Shown here: in pieces, positions 1 through 8,155 of the stretch
Position numbering within the stretch: position 1 is the stretch's first letter
Layout: every line of letters begins with the position of its first letter
Assembly (NCBI GenBank): GCA_963589005.1
Contig: CAVAJR010000002.1
Span: forward strand, 58,069-122,068
Direction of reading: 5' to 3'
Length of the DNA stretch: 64,000 bases
Source of the DNA: RGIG5612 sp963589005
Lineage (GTDB): Bacteria; Bacillota; Clostridia; Lachnospirales; Lachnospiraceae
The notes under the pieces: model-generated
Told to the model about the DNA's origin: nothing
The model's input: only the letters and a program-made list of their open reading frames with translations
Databases searched by the model: none
Program-made: the position numbers and the translations under genes

Positions 1-505
1 CCGCTACCACGCCTACCACATCAGTTTCATAGCCCAGTGCATCTTCGATATCCCGGATATATTCCATTGCCGATTCCGTAACCGCTATCTCTCCGGATTT
101 CTCCGGCAAATGTCCTGATACAAGCCTGATTCCGCTTAATCTGACCCCCGCCTCATCAGCATAACCGGCATGCATTATATTCTCATCGCCGGGTATTACA
201 CCTGCAATATTCATTTTTCCAATGTCCGTGAATGAAGCGTTGCTTTCTATCAGATTAATTTCGTTCTGAACCTCCTCTGATGAAGAACTCAAGTCAGCAT
301 AAAATATATAATCAAAACCTCCATAAACCTCTGCCACTGATTCTGTCACTGACTGCAATATACTGCGAGATGAATTAAGAAGGACAGATGGCATAATAAC
401 AAAAACTGCTATACACAAAATTATAAGCAGCGCCGAAGGATTATGTTGGAATGTACTCTTTAGAACTGCTCTAAGCAGTCCCCATCTGTTCTCTTTCATT
501 TTCAT
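1..505 (-). CDS. ABC transporter permease, FtsX/MacB type (3' end outside window)
   Basis: The first 168 residues of an integral membrane permease are visible. A short cytoplasmic start (MKMKENRWG) leads into one hydrophobic segment at about residues 20-42, followed by a hydrophilic stretch like the extracellular domain of FtsX/MacB permeases. The rest of the protein lies beyond position 1. Its ATG overlaps the TGA of the preceding ATPase gene in an ATGA arrangement, so the two are translationally coupled and form one transporter. Such pairs usually export or detach peptides and antimicrobials from the membrane; here the substrate is not shown by the sequence. The LytTR-type promoter upstream of the ATPase should control both genes. 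A second in-frame ATG two codons downstream is an alternative start. Confidence 0.8.
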   Translation of the reverse strand, partial: MKMKENRWGLLRAVLKSTFQHNPSALLIILCIAVFVIMPSVLLNSSRSILQSVTESVAEVYGGFDYIFYADLSSSSEEVQNEINLIESNASFTDIGKMNIAGVIPGDENIMHAGYADEAGVRLSGIRLVSGHLPEKSGEIAVTESAMEYIRDIEDALGYETDVVGVVA

Positions 506-1203
506 ATTTCCTCTAATCTTCCGTCGCACATTTCATATGTCCGACTTGCATACTCAAGCCATGCCATGTCGTGCGTTACTATCAGATACGTCTGCCCGAA
601 GTCCTGATTAGTCTTTTTAATATATTTCATCAGTTCCTTGCTCATCTTAGAGTCAATATTTCCATTAGGCTCATCAGCAAGTATTATGGAGGGCCTCTTA
701 ATAAGCGCCCTGGCTATCGCTGTTCTCTGTCTCTCACCGCCCGACAGCTGAGATGGAAAAAAATTCAGCCTGTCCTTGAGCAGTAACAGCTGAATGATCT
801 GTTTTTCATATTCTAAATCGTATTTCCTGCCTGCGATATCGAAGGGGAGTCTGATATTTTCAAGTACATTCAGCTCTTTTATAAGATTAAATTCCTGATA
901 TACATAACCGATTTTATTGTTGCGGATCTTGGCACGCCTGCTGTCACTTATTCCCAGAAGTCCTAGTGCTCCCTGATTATCTGAATACATTGTCTCCCCG
1001 TCTATTATCACACTGCCGCTATCAGGTTTCAGTAAACCGCCTATAACATTCATAAGCGTGCTTTTACCGGATCCGCTGCGACCTATCAGTACGCATATAT
1101 CTCCCTGATTGATATTCAGATTTATATTGTCCAGTGCGCGAACCGTATAATTTTTGGTTTTGAATTCTTTCGATAGATTTTCCACTGTTATTATCGGTCT
1201 CAT
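502..1203 (-). CDS. ABC transporter ATP-binding protein (MacB/LolD type)
   Basis: A 233-residue nucleotide-binding subunit. Walker A GRSGSGKST is near residue 42, the Q-loop is in YVYQEFN, the signature is LSGGERQR, Walker B is IILADEPNG and the switch histidine is in VTHD. This is the short MacB/LolD class that pairs with FtsX-type permeases, and such a permease follows directly with an ATGA overlap. The start at MRPIITVENL is chosen because GAGGGGGTGAC precedes it; a longer reading upstream has no family similarity and would run through the promoter. The gene is divergent from the LytTR regulator at 1483 and sits 94 bases after a clear -10 box, so regulation by that system is likely. Confidence 0.9.
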   Translation of the reverse strand: MRPIITVENLSKEFKTKNYTVRALDNINLNINQGDICVLIGRSGSGKSTLMNVIGGLLKPDSGSVIIDGETMYSDNQGALGLLGISDSRRAKIRNNKIGYVYQEFNLIKELNVLENIRLPFDIAGRKYDLEYEKQIIQLLLLKDRLNFFPSQLSGGERQRTAIARALIKRPSIILADEPNGNIDSKMSKELMKYIKKTNQDFGQTYLIVTHDMAWLEYASRTYEMCDGRLEEI

Positions 1204-1297
1204 CCCGTCACCCCCTCTTGCAGATGCTAGCCGTATAATGTTTGTATTTTTTACAGAATGGACGGCAGCCACGCTGCCTCCCCCATAAGATATTTTG

Positions 1298-1371
1298 AAT
1301 ATATCAGGTCCATATTTAGTGTGCAACCAAATTTAACTGAGCGGTAAAAAATAGGCACTGAGCGGTAAAAA
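1298..1371 (-). promoter_or_regulatory. LytTR-type promoter of the ABC transporter operon
   Basis: On the minus strand, -35 TTGCAC (1321-1326) and -10 TATATT (1298-1303) are separated by exactly 17 bases. Directly upstream lie two direct copies of ACTGAGCGGTAAAA (plus-strand orientation, from 1336 and 1357) with a 21-base period. Two short direct repeats one or two helical turns apart, touching the -35, is the known binding layout for LytTR regulators such as AgrA and VirR. The LytTR gene starts about 110 bases away on the other strand. A very similar site occurs at 7126-7152. Confidence 0.7.
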
Positions 1372-1482
1372 TGCCAGTGCATTCAGTAATGTTGTACAAG
1401 TTTATCTTGCATTTCACTATTTTTTTAGTAGTATTAAAGCAAATTGTATTAACTGATTGTATTTTCGACAGGAGGGTGCAGC

Positions 1483-2223
1483 ATGCTCTCAATTATAGTT
1501 TGTGATGACGATGTTAACTTTATAAATCAGGTTTTAAAGCCCGCCTTTGACGAACTGTTGGAGCATGATCCTGCCAGTTTCGCTGTTCAATATTTCAGCA
1601 ACCCGCTTCAGGTTCTTGAGGTCTTCAGATCAGGCAGCATTCCCGACATCCTATTTCTTGATATAGAAATGCCAGACATGAATGGCAAGGTATTGGCCGG
1701 AAAACTGCGTGCAATTGACAGATCATTTTCATTAGTTTTTATTTCATCCTACGAAAAAGAGGTCTTTGATTCCTTCAAATACCAGACAACAGATTTTATA
1801 CCTAAGAACCTGATCAAAGAGCCATACAGTTCAAGATTACTGCAGATTATCCGGCGTCATTCTTCAATACAGCTGCCTGCTGAACCGATTGAGATCATCG
1901 ATAACTCCGGTCAATTTATGCAGCAGAAATTTTTGCTGCATAACATCCTGGGATTTTATACAAAAAATCGTTCCATCTATCTAATGACGTATTCCGAGGA
2001 ATTCGAACTGGTTGAAAAAAGATTTAAGAAAATAGAGGCAGCTTACCTTTCACAAGGATTTGCCGTATCACATAGAAACTATCTTGTTAATATAAGTCAC
2101 ATTAAAGCAATTAGAACTGATGAAATATTACTTGATAATGAGAAGCAATTACCCGTCAGCAAACGTTGTTTAAAACCTCTGCGCGACGCATTCAACAAAT
2201 ATCTGGCAAATGGAGCTATATAA
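1483..2223 (+). CDS. LytTR-family response regulator (AgrA-like)
   Basis: A 246-residue cytoplasmic transcription factor. Residues 1-120 form a receiver domain with the acidic cluster CDDD at 7-10 and the phosphoacceptor in FLDIEMP (Asp60). Residues about 140-245 form a LytTR DNA-binding domain, recognised by SHRNYLVNISHIKAI and the LPVSKR strand. The start has a good ribosome site (AGGAGGG) 6 bases upstream. The sensor kinase gene follows after one base, so they form a two-component pair of the AgrC/AgrA kind. No agrB or agrD peptide genes are adjacent. Likely targets are the divergent ABC operon (two boxes at 1336 and 1357) and the promoter at 7148-7176. Confidence 0.9.
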   Translation: MLSIIVCDDDVNFINQVLKPAFDELLEHDPASFAVQYFSNPLQVLEVFRSGSIPDILFLDIEMPDMNGKVLAGKLRAIDRSFSLVFISSYEKEVFDSFKYQTTDFIPKNLIKEPYSSRLLQIIRRHSSIQLPAEPIEIIDNSGQFMQQKFLLHNILGFYTKNRSIYLMTYSEEFELVEKRFKKIEAAYLSQGFAVSHRNYLVNISHIKAIRTDEILLDNEKQLPVSKRCLKPLRDAFNKYLANGAI

Positions 2224-2224
2224 T

Positions 2225-3559
2225 ATGTCCTCTGATCTGATCATCGAAGCTATTGCTTACCTGATTGAAAATGCAGCCTTCTTTTTTATCTTAGATAGGT
2301 TATTTAAAAGGCGATATAATGTTCTTACTACAATAGCTGCTGTACTTATAGCAACCATTGTTGATACTTTAGCCTTTAATCTGCCCGTCTGGCTGAGAGC
2401 ACCTGTTTTTGTTGTTGTCTGTATACCGCTATGTATTGCCGTATATACTATAAAACCATACATTGCCAGCGCTCTTTGTATCATGTTCGGCTATATTGAG
2501 TGTATTGTAAATCTGCTTGTCGGAATTCTGCTTTCCGTATGTTATGATGAATATATTCTCACCATTTTCCGTGGCGTTTCCTGGCATCATATTATTTCAC
2601 ATATTCTGGCAGAGGCTGCAGTTATTGGACTATTATTCTATTTTGCCCATATTCAAAGGAAACTCTCACCGGAATATGGTCTTCAGTTCTGGAAAATATT
2701 CAACATTCTGATAATAACATTTTTTATTATTTCGGTTATGTTTATGACCGCATACCCAGTCACATCGCCATCGTCTGTGGCTGAATATATATATGTAATC
2801 ACCACTGCAATGTTTTTTGTTTTGACAATAGTGATTATACGGCTCTCAATTACTGTATCTGACAAACTGAGACAGGCAGACAAGCTGCGTACAATAAGAG
2901 ATACTTTTGAAAATCTTGAAGAAGCCTATTATGTCCAACTGGATGCCATTACCGCAACTAGGAAGATGCGTCACGATATGAAGGCTCATATATCAGCAGT
3001 TACAGCCTTAATTAGGCAGAACAATGTTGAAGAAGCTATATCCGTACTGCATGAATTCTGCGCCAATCTGGAACTGCCATCGGCTAAAATAGAAGAACTA
3101 ACGGGGAATATCTATGTGGATATCATCCTGACCAATAAATTGGCATTGTTCAGACAACATGATATCAACTTCGAATATGAATTGGATTTTCTTAATGACG
3201 TTCACATAGAAAATATAGATATCACATCTGTTGTTTCGAATCTGTTGGATAATGCATATGAAGCCGCCTCTGTGTCTGAGAAAAAATATATCAGGTTTCA
3301 ACTTATGGACTATGATTCGCACATCTTCATCCGCACACTTAACAGTTATGCAGTAGAACCGATATCCAGTTCAGTTCTGGGGCGTGTACTAAATTCTACT
3401 AAAAAGGATCCCGGTGTCCACGGGCTAGGAATGGAGATTATCCGCGACTTAGCTGATAAATATAACGGCAGCTTTATCTGGAATATACACGACGGTTTGT
3501 TCGACGCATATGTCACTATGGCCAAGGATATTTATGACACAACTAAGGATTCAAAATAA
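2225..3559 (+). CDS. GHKL sensor histidine kinase (AgrC-like)
   Basis: A 444-residue membrane kinase. The first ~210 residues contain about six hydrophobic segments with no large outside domain, typical of peptide-sensing AgrC-type kinases. A coiled stretch follows, then the phospho-accepting histidine in RHDMKAHIS (about residue 250), the N-box NLLDNAYEAA, and a glycine-rich GVHGLGM motif, all of the GHKL ATPase class. The ATG at 2225 is preferred because GGAG lies 9 bases upstream; an ATG at 2210 would overlap the regulator by 14 bases. It should phosphorylate the LytTR regulator just upstream. The ligand is unknown; the ABC transporter on the other strand is a reasonable partner or target. 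Confidence 0.88.
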   Translation: MSSDLIIEAIAYLIENAAFFFILDRLFKRRYNVLTTIAAVLIATIVDTLAFNLPVWLRAPVFVVVCIPLCIAVYTIKPYIASALCIMFGYIECIVNLLVGILLSVCYDEYILTIFRGVSWHHIISHILAEAAVIGLLFYFAHIQRKLSPEYGLQFWKIFNILIITFFIISVMFMTAYPVTSPSSVAEYIYVITTAMFFVLTIVIIRLSITVSDKLRQADKLRTIRDTFENLEEAYYVQLDAITATRKMRHDMKAHISAVTALIRQNNVEEAISVLHEFCANLELPSAKIEELTGNIYVDIILTNKLALFRQHDINFEYELDFLNDVHIENIDITSVVSNLLDNAYEAASVSEKKYIRFQLMDYDSHIFIRTLNSYAVEPISSSVLGRVLNSTKKDPGVHGLGMEIIRDLADKYNGSFIWNIHDGLFDAYVTMAKDIYDTTKDSK

Positions 3560-3616
3560 CCGTCACCATCCATAATTGGTCAAAATAGTGTTTTTTCATT
3601 CAATGATGGAATTGGA

Positions 3617-5284
3617 CTACTGTATCTTCTTACCGATGACCTGGCACTTCTTGCCGCAGAACGCGATAGCATATGCCCGGATATTTTTGACCCCATAGCG
3701 ACGCAAAGCAGCGGTATAATCCTTATCTTCAATCTGCTGCATGGCAGCCTTGCATGCCTCGTCTAATTTTTTTATATCCTTGACGGCCTTGAGTTCAATT
3801 ACGAAACCCGTTTCGCCATTTTCATGCTCAACAATAATGTCTGCACGGCCGGAACCAGATTCATCATTTGACGAAACTGCCCACTGTGCGCAAGTGCATA
3901 ATAATGCCAGCATAAATCCGTGATAGAAAGATTCTCTGGCATCATAAAAGCTAACAGTAGATACCAGCTGCCTAATTAGATAATCAGTAATAGTATCTGT
4001 ATCACCATTTTCAAATGCTTCATATAATTTGCCTAGCTGCTCCGTTTCTGTTCGAGCTTTATCGCTGAACCATTCCAGAACCTGGCTTCTAAAAATCTGC
4101 TGAATCTCGTGATTAGGAATACGGAGATTGTACCTTTCATCTGTCGGGCATTCTGCAGTCGTCAGATATCCGGTCATATATAGCAGACTCCAAATATTAT
4201 TGACATTATTATCAATTTCACTATGTGTCAATTGGTCGTTCAGGATTTTTGTAATGGTCTGACCTGCAATTAAATCCTCCACCTCCATGCGAGTGGTGCT
4301 TGTCTTCGTTTCGTTAATAAGCTTGCGAACCATATCATTGCCACTGGTATGCAGCCAGTAAGCCTTTGGCTTGGCATATGGATTGGAACGCAGGGCATCG
4401 CAATAGCTGATCACATCCCAAGGACAGTATACATTCTGGTTGCCAAACAGATAACCGTCATACCATTCCCATATCTCTTCATAGTGGTCATTCAGACCAT
4501 AGGCTGAGAGTATTTCTCTGACATCAGAATCTGTAAATCCGAAGTATTCATCAAATTGAACATCCGATATAGAACATATCTTCGGATTATTAAGTCCTGT
4601 AAAAATGCTTTCCTTCGATATGCGAAGGCATCCTGTCAGCACAGCAAAAAAAAGACTGCTGTTAGTCTTGAGGGCAGCACCTAACATAGATCGAATCAGA
4701 GCGGCCATCTGCGGGTAATAACCATGCGCATAAGCCTTGTCCAGGGGAACATCATACTCGTCGATCAATATAATGACCTTCTTACCATAGTGCTTTTCCA
4801 AAAGTCGGCTAAGCATTTTTAGGCTATCGGTAATATCGGAGATACTGTCATTTCGGTCAAGAAGTATTTTAAGAGAACTTTTTTCTGCCTCAGAGATGAC
4901 CTTGCTGTCTAATAGATATTGATGTCGCAGAGCCTCGTCAAAAATCAGTTTTCTTAAGAGCTCATAAGCAACATCAAATGTCAGTCCGTCTACATTCTTG
5001 AGCGAAATTGAAATCACCGGAAATTTGCCCATGTATGCTTCACACAGTTCCTTTTCTTTACTGACAGCCAGCCCATTGAATATGTTTTTGTTACTTCCAA
5101 TCTCGAAAAACGCCTGCAGCATGCTCATGTTGAGTGATTTGCCAAAGCGTCGCGGCCGCGTAAAAAGATTGACCTCTCCCCAGTTTTGCATAAGGTCGAT
5201 AATCAGACCGGTTTTGTCTACATAATAAAAATTCTCTGTTCTTAACTTTTCAAAGCTGTCAATGCCAACCGGTAACTTCTTCAC
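3617..5284 (-). CDS. AAA-ATPase-like protein with C-terminal PD-(D/E)XK nuclease domain
   Basis: About 555 residues. The N-terminus VKKLPVGIDSFEKLR and YYVDKT, then a P-loop-like RPRRFGKS (about residues 50-57) and Walker B-like VIILIDEYDVP, match the AAA-ATPase-like family common in gut Firmicutes and Bacteroidetes. The C-terminus has GRADIIV followed by FVIELKAV, the D...E-x-K signature of a PD-(D/E)XK nuclease fold. A GTG start at 5284 is chosen because AGAGGCGG sits 6 bases upstream and homologues start with the matching M-K-K-x-P-x-G-I; an ATG ten codons earlier has no ribosome site. The role is unproven: such proteins are multicopy, often mobile, and suspected to act on nucleic acid. 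It faces away from the upstream kinase and stands alone. Confidence 0.85.
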   Translation of the reverse strand: MKKLPVGIDSFEKLRTENFYYVDKTGLIIDLMQNWGEVNLFTRPRRFGKSLNMSMLQAFFEIGSNKNIFNGLAVSKEKELCEAYMGKFPVISISLKNVDGLTFDVAYELLRKLIFDEALRHQYLLDSKVISEAEKSSLKILLDRNDSISDITDSLKMLSRLLEKHYGKKVIILIDEYDVPLDKAYAHGYYPQMAALIRSMLGAALKTNSSLFFAVLTGCLRISKESIFTGLNNPKICSISDVQFDEYFGFTDSDVREILSAYGLNDHYEEIWEWYDGYLFGNQNVYCPWDVISYCDALRSNPYAKPKAYWLHTSGNDMVRKLINETKTSTTRMEVEDLIAGQTITKILNDQLTHSEIDNNVNNIWSLLYMTGYLTTAECPTDERYNLRIPNHEIQQIFRSQVLEWFSDKARTETEQLGKLYEAFENGDTDTITDYLIRQLVSTVSFYDARESFYHGFMLALLCTCAQWAVSSNDESGSGRADIIVEHENGETGFVIELKAVKDIKKLDEACKAAMQQIEDKDYTAALRRYGVKNIRAYAIAFCGKKCQVIGKKIQ

Positions 5285-5595
5285 GCTGCACCGCCTCTCG
5301 GATAATTTTGCCATTACTAGATATTCTTATCGTTGTTGTAATGCAAATCGAATTGTTTTCAAGCTTGCATTTTCAGAGTAGCACAATATTTGCTTATCGG
5401 TCAAGACTACGCAAAAACTCGGGCCGTGTAAGTTTATGCTCGGATTGAATAGTGCAGAGTTGCACCACAAAGTTTGATAAGAATTAATCAACAAGAGTTA
5501 CTATGTAGAGGGTGGTTTCTCCCACCTAATACATATGGCTGCGGCTCATTTGTGGTGAATGGAACAGCAGTTGTAGGAAAGGGCATTTCTGCGTT
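5285..5595. other. Intergenic stretch with no gene recognised
   Basis: This 311-base stretch separates two minus-strand accessory genes. It has the upstream region of the AAA-like gene and a short open stretch near 5529-5600 on the plus strand without a start signal that fits any family. No promoter of good quality or clear terminator could be seen. It may hold the decayed end of another accessory gene. Confidence 0.4.
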
Positions 5596-6618
5596 TTAAT
5601 TCTTTTCCTCGGTGCTGGCTACAAGTCGGTCAAAATCACTCTGATACTGACGATCCTGAATGACACGGTATTTCTCAAATTCGCTCTCAGCAAAGGCTTT
5701 TGCAATGGCAGCGGTCACTTTCCCTTTATGATGCAGCACTTCTTCCTCGTTAAACTGCAAAAACGCGTCCAGCCGTGCGACCCAATCCTGCATATACATG
5801 ATGTTCCCACGGCGTGCCTGCCGCTCGGCATAATCCAGATACATCGTAACAATTTCGTTCAGGCTTCCCATCTCGGTTTCGTCCAGATAATTCTTTGCTA
5901 TCACAACATCAGATTTGCGGATTCTGCCGCTCGGTGCATTTTTCCACGTTGTCAGCCCCATATTCGGTTTCGTGCTGTCTGCCCGGTCATAGATGATCTC
6001 CGCTGCGGTGTGCTTTGTAATTGCGTAATGCAGCTTGTTTTGCACGGTGGCGAAAAACTCTTTTGTAACAGGACTGTCTACGTCATAGTCTGCGCTGCAC
6101 TGGGAATAGATGTCCGTGATTTTCTGGTAAAATCTTCTCTCGCTGGCGCGAATGTCGCGGATGCGCTCCAGCTGTTCTTCAAAATAATCCTTCCCGAAGA
6201 AGTTCTGCGGCTCTTTCAGGCGCTCATCGTCCATGACATAGCCTTTGATAATATACTCCCTCAGTATTCTGTTTGCCCAGATGCGGAACATGGTGGCCTT
6301 TTTGGAGTTCACCCGATAGCCGACTGCAATGATAGCATCCAGATTATAATATTTTGTGGAATAATTTTTCCCGTCTGCCGCAGTTGTTTCCAAAACGGAA
6401 ACAACTGAATCCTCCATCAATTCGCCGGAGGCAAAGATATTCTTCAGGTGCTTTGAGATGGCAGCTTTCTGCACCTCAAACAACTCCGCCATCTTTGCCT
6501 GCGTCAGCCATAAATTCTCCTGATATAGCAGAATCTCAACTTTGACATCCCCGCTATCAGTCTTATAAAACAAAATTTCTCTTGTCTCGTACGGGGTAAG
6601 CGCCATGTTCTCATCCAT
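5596..6618 (-). CDS. RhuM-family protein
   Basis: A 340-residue protein with the layout of the RhuM family: an N-terminal part containing LWLTQAKMAELFEVQKAAIS, a helix-turn-helix-like segment with KHLKNIF, the family phrase YYNLDAIIAVGYRVNS, and a C-terminal region that includes QNKLHYAITKHTAAEIIY and RADSTKPNMGLT. RhuM was first named from a Salmonella pathogenicity island, but most copies are in mobile or defence-type regions of gut bacteria and have no proven activity. The start at MDENMALTP has GGGAGGATAAAGGAA upstream. It overlaps the zinc-finger gene by 8 bases (ATGGATGA), so the two are co-translated. Nothing in the sequence shows a signal peptide. Confidence 0.85.
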   Translation of the reverse strand: MDENMALTPYETREILFYKTDSGDVKVEILLYQENLWLTQAKMAELFEVQKAAISKHLKNIFASGELMEDSVVSVLETTAADGKNYSTKYYNLDAIIAVGYRVNSKKATMFRIWANRILREYIIKGYVMDDERLKEPQNFFGKDYFEEQLERIRDIRASERRFYQKITDIYSQCSADYDVDSPVTKEFFATVQNKLHYAITKHTAAEIIYDRADSTKPNMGLTTWKNAPSGRIRKSDVVIAKNYLDETEMGSLNEIVTMYLDYAERQARRGNIMYMQDWVARLDAFLQFNEEEVLHHKGKVTAAIAKAFAESEFEKYRVIQDRQYQSDFDRLVASTEEKN

Positions 6619-6967
6619 TTCCTTTATCCTCCCGGCTCTTAGCCCGTGTTTTATAGACATTATACTGATTCTTGCACCGGGCGCTGCAAAATGCGGAATT
6701 AGCCCGGCTGCCAAGGAACACCTTCTGGCAGTGTTTGCACAGCCGCAGGGGTTTCGCCTCGTCCACCAACATAAAGCTGAACATCATCAGCATCCCCGCA
6801 TTCAGCGCTTCCAGCACTATCTCGGAGGATTTCTTCAGCGGATTATATACATCGGGCTTTGCCGTCTTTTCCGCCGTAATATACCGCTTGCCATCTGCTG
6901 CAGTTTTCAATTCGTAGCGGTCATACCGCCCCCAATGGGAACGGGACTGTGCAAACAGATTGTTCAT
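6611..6967 (-). CDS. Small protein with C-terminal zinc-finger motif
   Basis: A 118-residue protein whose C-terminal half has CKHCQKVFLGSR followed by FCSARCKNQYNVYK, a four-cysteine zinc-finger layout (CxxC ... CxxxC). Similar C-terminal ends occur on longer uncharacterised proteins of Clostridia, so this could be the tail of such a protein that now stands alone; however it has its own ribosome site (AGAGAGGAA) 7 bases before the ATG. It overlaps the RhuM gene that follows and is the likely first gene of that two-gene unit. I do not recognise a function. DNA or RNA binding is possible from the motif only. Confidence 0.65.
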   Translation of the reverse strand: MNNLFAQSRSHWGRYDRYELKTAADGKRYITAEKTAKPDVYNPLKKSSEIVLEALNAGMLMMFSFMLVDEAKPLRLCKHCQKVFLGSRANSAFCSARCKNQYNVYKTRAKSREDKGNG

Positions 6968-7125
6968 GACGCTGTTCCTCTCTATTCGTAATCCGTCTAT
7001 ATATTAACCATATTACTATGGTATCAACCGTCCTTGACATCGTCAAGTGCGGCCTTCTTTTTCTCGGCTTTGTTTTTTTTCCCGGCAGTCTTTCTTGTAC
7101 TAAATAAGATGTAACAAATATAAAA

Positions 7126-7176
7126 TTTACCGCTCAGTGCAATCTGGTTGCAGCACGAATAGGAGATTGTTATATT
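7126..7176 (+). promoter_or_regulatory. Second LytTR-type promoter
   Basis: On the plus strand TTTACCGCTCAGT (7126-7138) and CTGGTTGCA (7144-7152) repeat the site at 1322-1348, read in the direction of transcription, with only four differences in 27 bases. The -35 TTGCAG (7148-7153) and the -10 TATATT (7171-7176) are again 17 bases apart. Only one repeat box is kept; the second box found at 1357 has no clear match here. The start codon of the next gene is 108 bases beyond the box, against 118 at the first site. Confidence 0.65.
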
Positions 7177-7260
7177 AAAATTATTTCAGATAGAAAGAAA
7201 AGATGGATATGAGGGTATGCTGTGTAGTTATGCTATTTTTTTCACTGAGAGGGTAAAAGT

Positions 7261-7788
7261 TTGAAGGGATCTGCATTAAGAAGAATTTTTATTATACTTG
7301 GAATCCTGATTGGAATTTTCGCAATAATCAATCTGGCATGGCTGTTTATGATCAAACTGCCGTATGAGCACTATTGTGAGCGAAGTGAGAAATTCTGCAC
7401 AAGCAGTAAATTTACTTCGATGGAAGAGGTTGAGATGTATTTTCATACGTATTATGACGATGAAATGGGATACGGTTATAAAATATACCAACCAAGTTAT
7501 CTTAGATTTATTCCCCTAACATTGGCAATTGGTGATAATCGTCATGTTATTGCTACAATCAATGCAGAGACTGGCGAGATAACCAGTGATGATCCTCCGC
7601 TTATGAGAATTGATATTATTAGAAATGCATTTGGTTCATATGCATATTTGCTGAATGTAACTGAGCCTGGAGGAAATTTATATGGTGTCAAAATTACACG
7701 AGATTTTGAGATATTATATGCAACAAGCAATGACACAAAGACCCGTACGCAAGAACTGATAGATCCGAACTGCGAAAATGGTCATTGA
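7261..7788 (+). CDS. Small single-pass membrane protein, function unknown
   Basis: A 175-residue protein. A basic start (MKGSALRR) leads into one hydrophobic helix at about residues 9-33, then an outside domain of about 140 residues with a cysteine pair (HYCERSEKFC). The start is TTG, supported by GAGAGGG 5 bases upstream. The domain has an INAETGEI phrase and resembles small lipoprotein-like or PepSY-like folds only in general character; I do not assign a family. It lies directly after a LytTR-type promoter and overlaps the remnant of an ABC ATPase gene, so it was probably the first gene of a second regulated ABC operon that has since lost its transporter. Confidence 0.65.
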   Translation: MKGSALRRIFIILGILIGIFAIINLAWLFMIKLPYEHYCERSEKFCTSSKFTSMEEVEMYFHTYYDDEMGYGYKIYQPSYLRFIPLTLAIGDNRHVIATINAETGEITSDDPPLMRIDIIRNAFGSYAYLLNVTEPGGNLYGVKITRDFEILYATSNDTKTRTQELIDPNCENGH

Positions 7789-7885
7789 TATCTTGCACAA
7801 AATGAATGATATGGGCAAGACCATAATCCTGGTGACCCACAGTGAGGCAATAATACAGGCAGAGAAAAACGTTATTAGGTTGTGA
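7763..7885 (+). pseudogene. C-terminal remnant of an ABC transporter ATPase
   Basis: The reading frame that ends with TGA at 7883-7885 encodes VIDILHKMNDMGKTIILVTH and a tail AEKNVIRL. GKTIILVTHSEAI is the D-loop to H-loop end of a MacB/LolD-type ATPase, with the switch histidine intact. Upstream in this frame there is a stop at 7760-7762 and none of the Walker A, signature or Walker B parts. The gene has been deleted except for its last 35 or so codons. The join is inside the end of the preceding open frame. Confidence 0.7.
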
Positions 7886-7937
7886 GCATAATTATCCCAA
7901 AATTCAGTCTTCTTATTTTTTTAATGTCTATCTAACC

Positions 7938-8004
7938 TTATGACACTTTTATGACACTTTTAACGCAGTTTTTCGGAGAAGTTTATCTTGAGTCCTTATA
8001 TAAT
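7938..8004 (+). promoter_or_regulatory. Tandem 11-base repeats and promoter before the secreted-protein pair
   Basis: TTATGACACTT occurs twice without a gap (7938-7948 and 7949-7959). About 40 bases later is TATAAT at 7999-8004, which has no good -35 at the usual distance. Tandem 11-base repeats just upstream of a weak -35 are the typical binding site of OmpR/PhoB-class response regulators. The genes at 8156 and 9334 follow. The regulator is not in this window. Confidence 0.45.
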
Positions 8005-8155
8005 GACCAGCGTAAGAGATATACAACAACGAAACAAGCAGAGAGATGTTCAAAACACTCTTGCAAAAGCCCTAAACAAGTAAGGAACAAACACGGGCAG
8101 AGAAAAAGATTAAATTATCACACAAGAAGGTTTAAGGAAAAGTAAGGAGAAAGAA

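Noticed and set aside
1372..1482. Promoter of the LytTR regulator gene
   Set aside because: Several weak combinations (TTGTAC or TTGCAT with poor -10 boxes) are possible and none stands out.
5529..5600. Short plus-strand frame that reads like a protein tail (VVNGTAVVGKGISAF)
   Set aside because: No recognisable family and no upstream part; too short to support as a pseudogene.
5728..6408. A 226-codon open frame opposite rhuM
   Set aside because: It lies fully within the conserved rhuM coding region, with a composition rich in Cys, His and Ile and no start signal.
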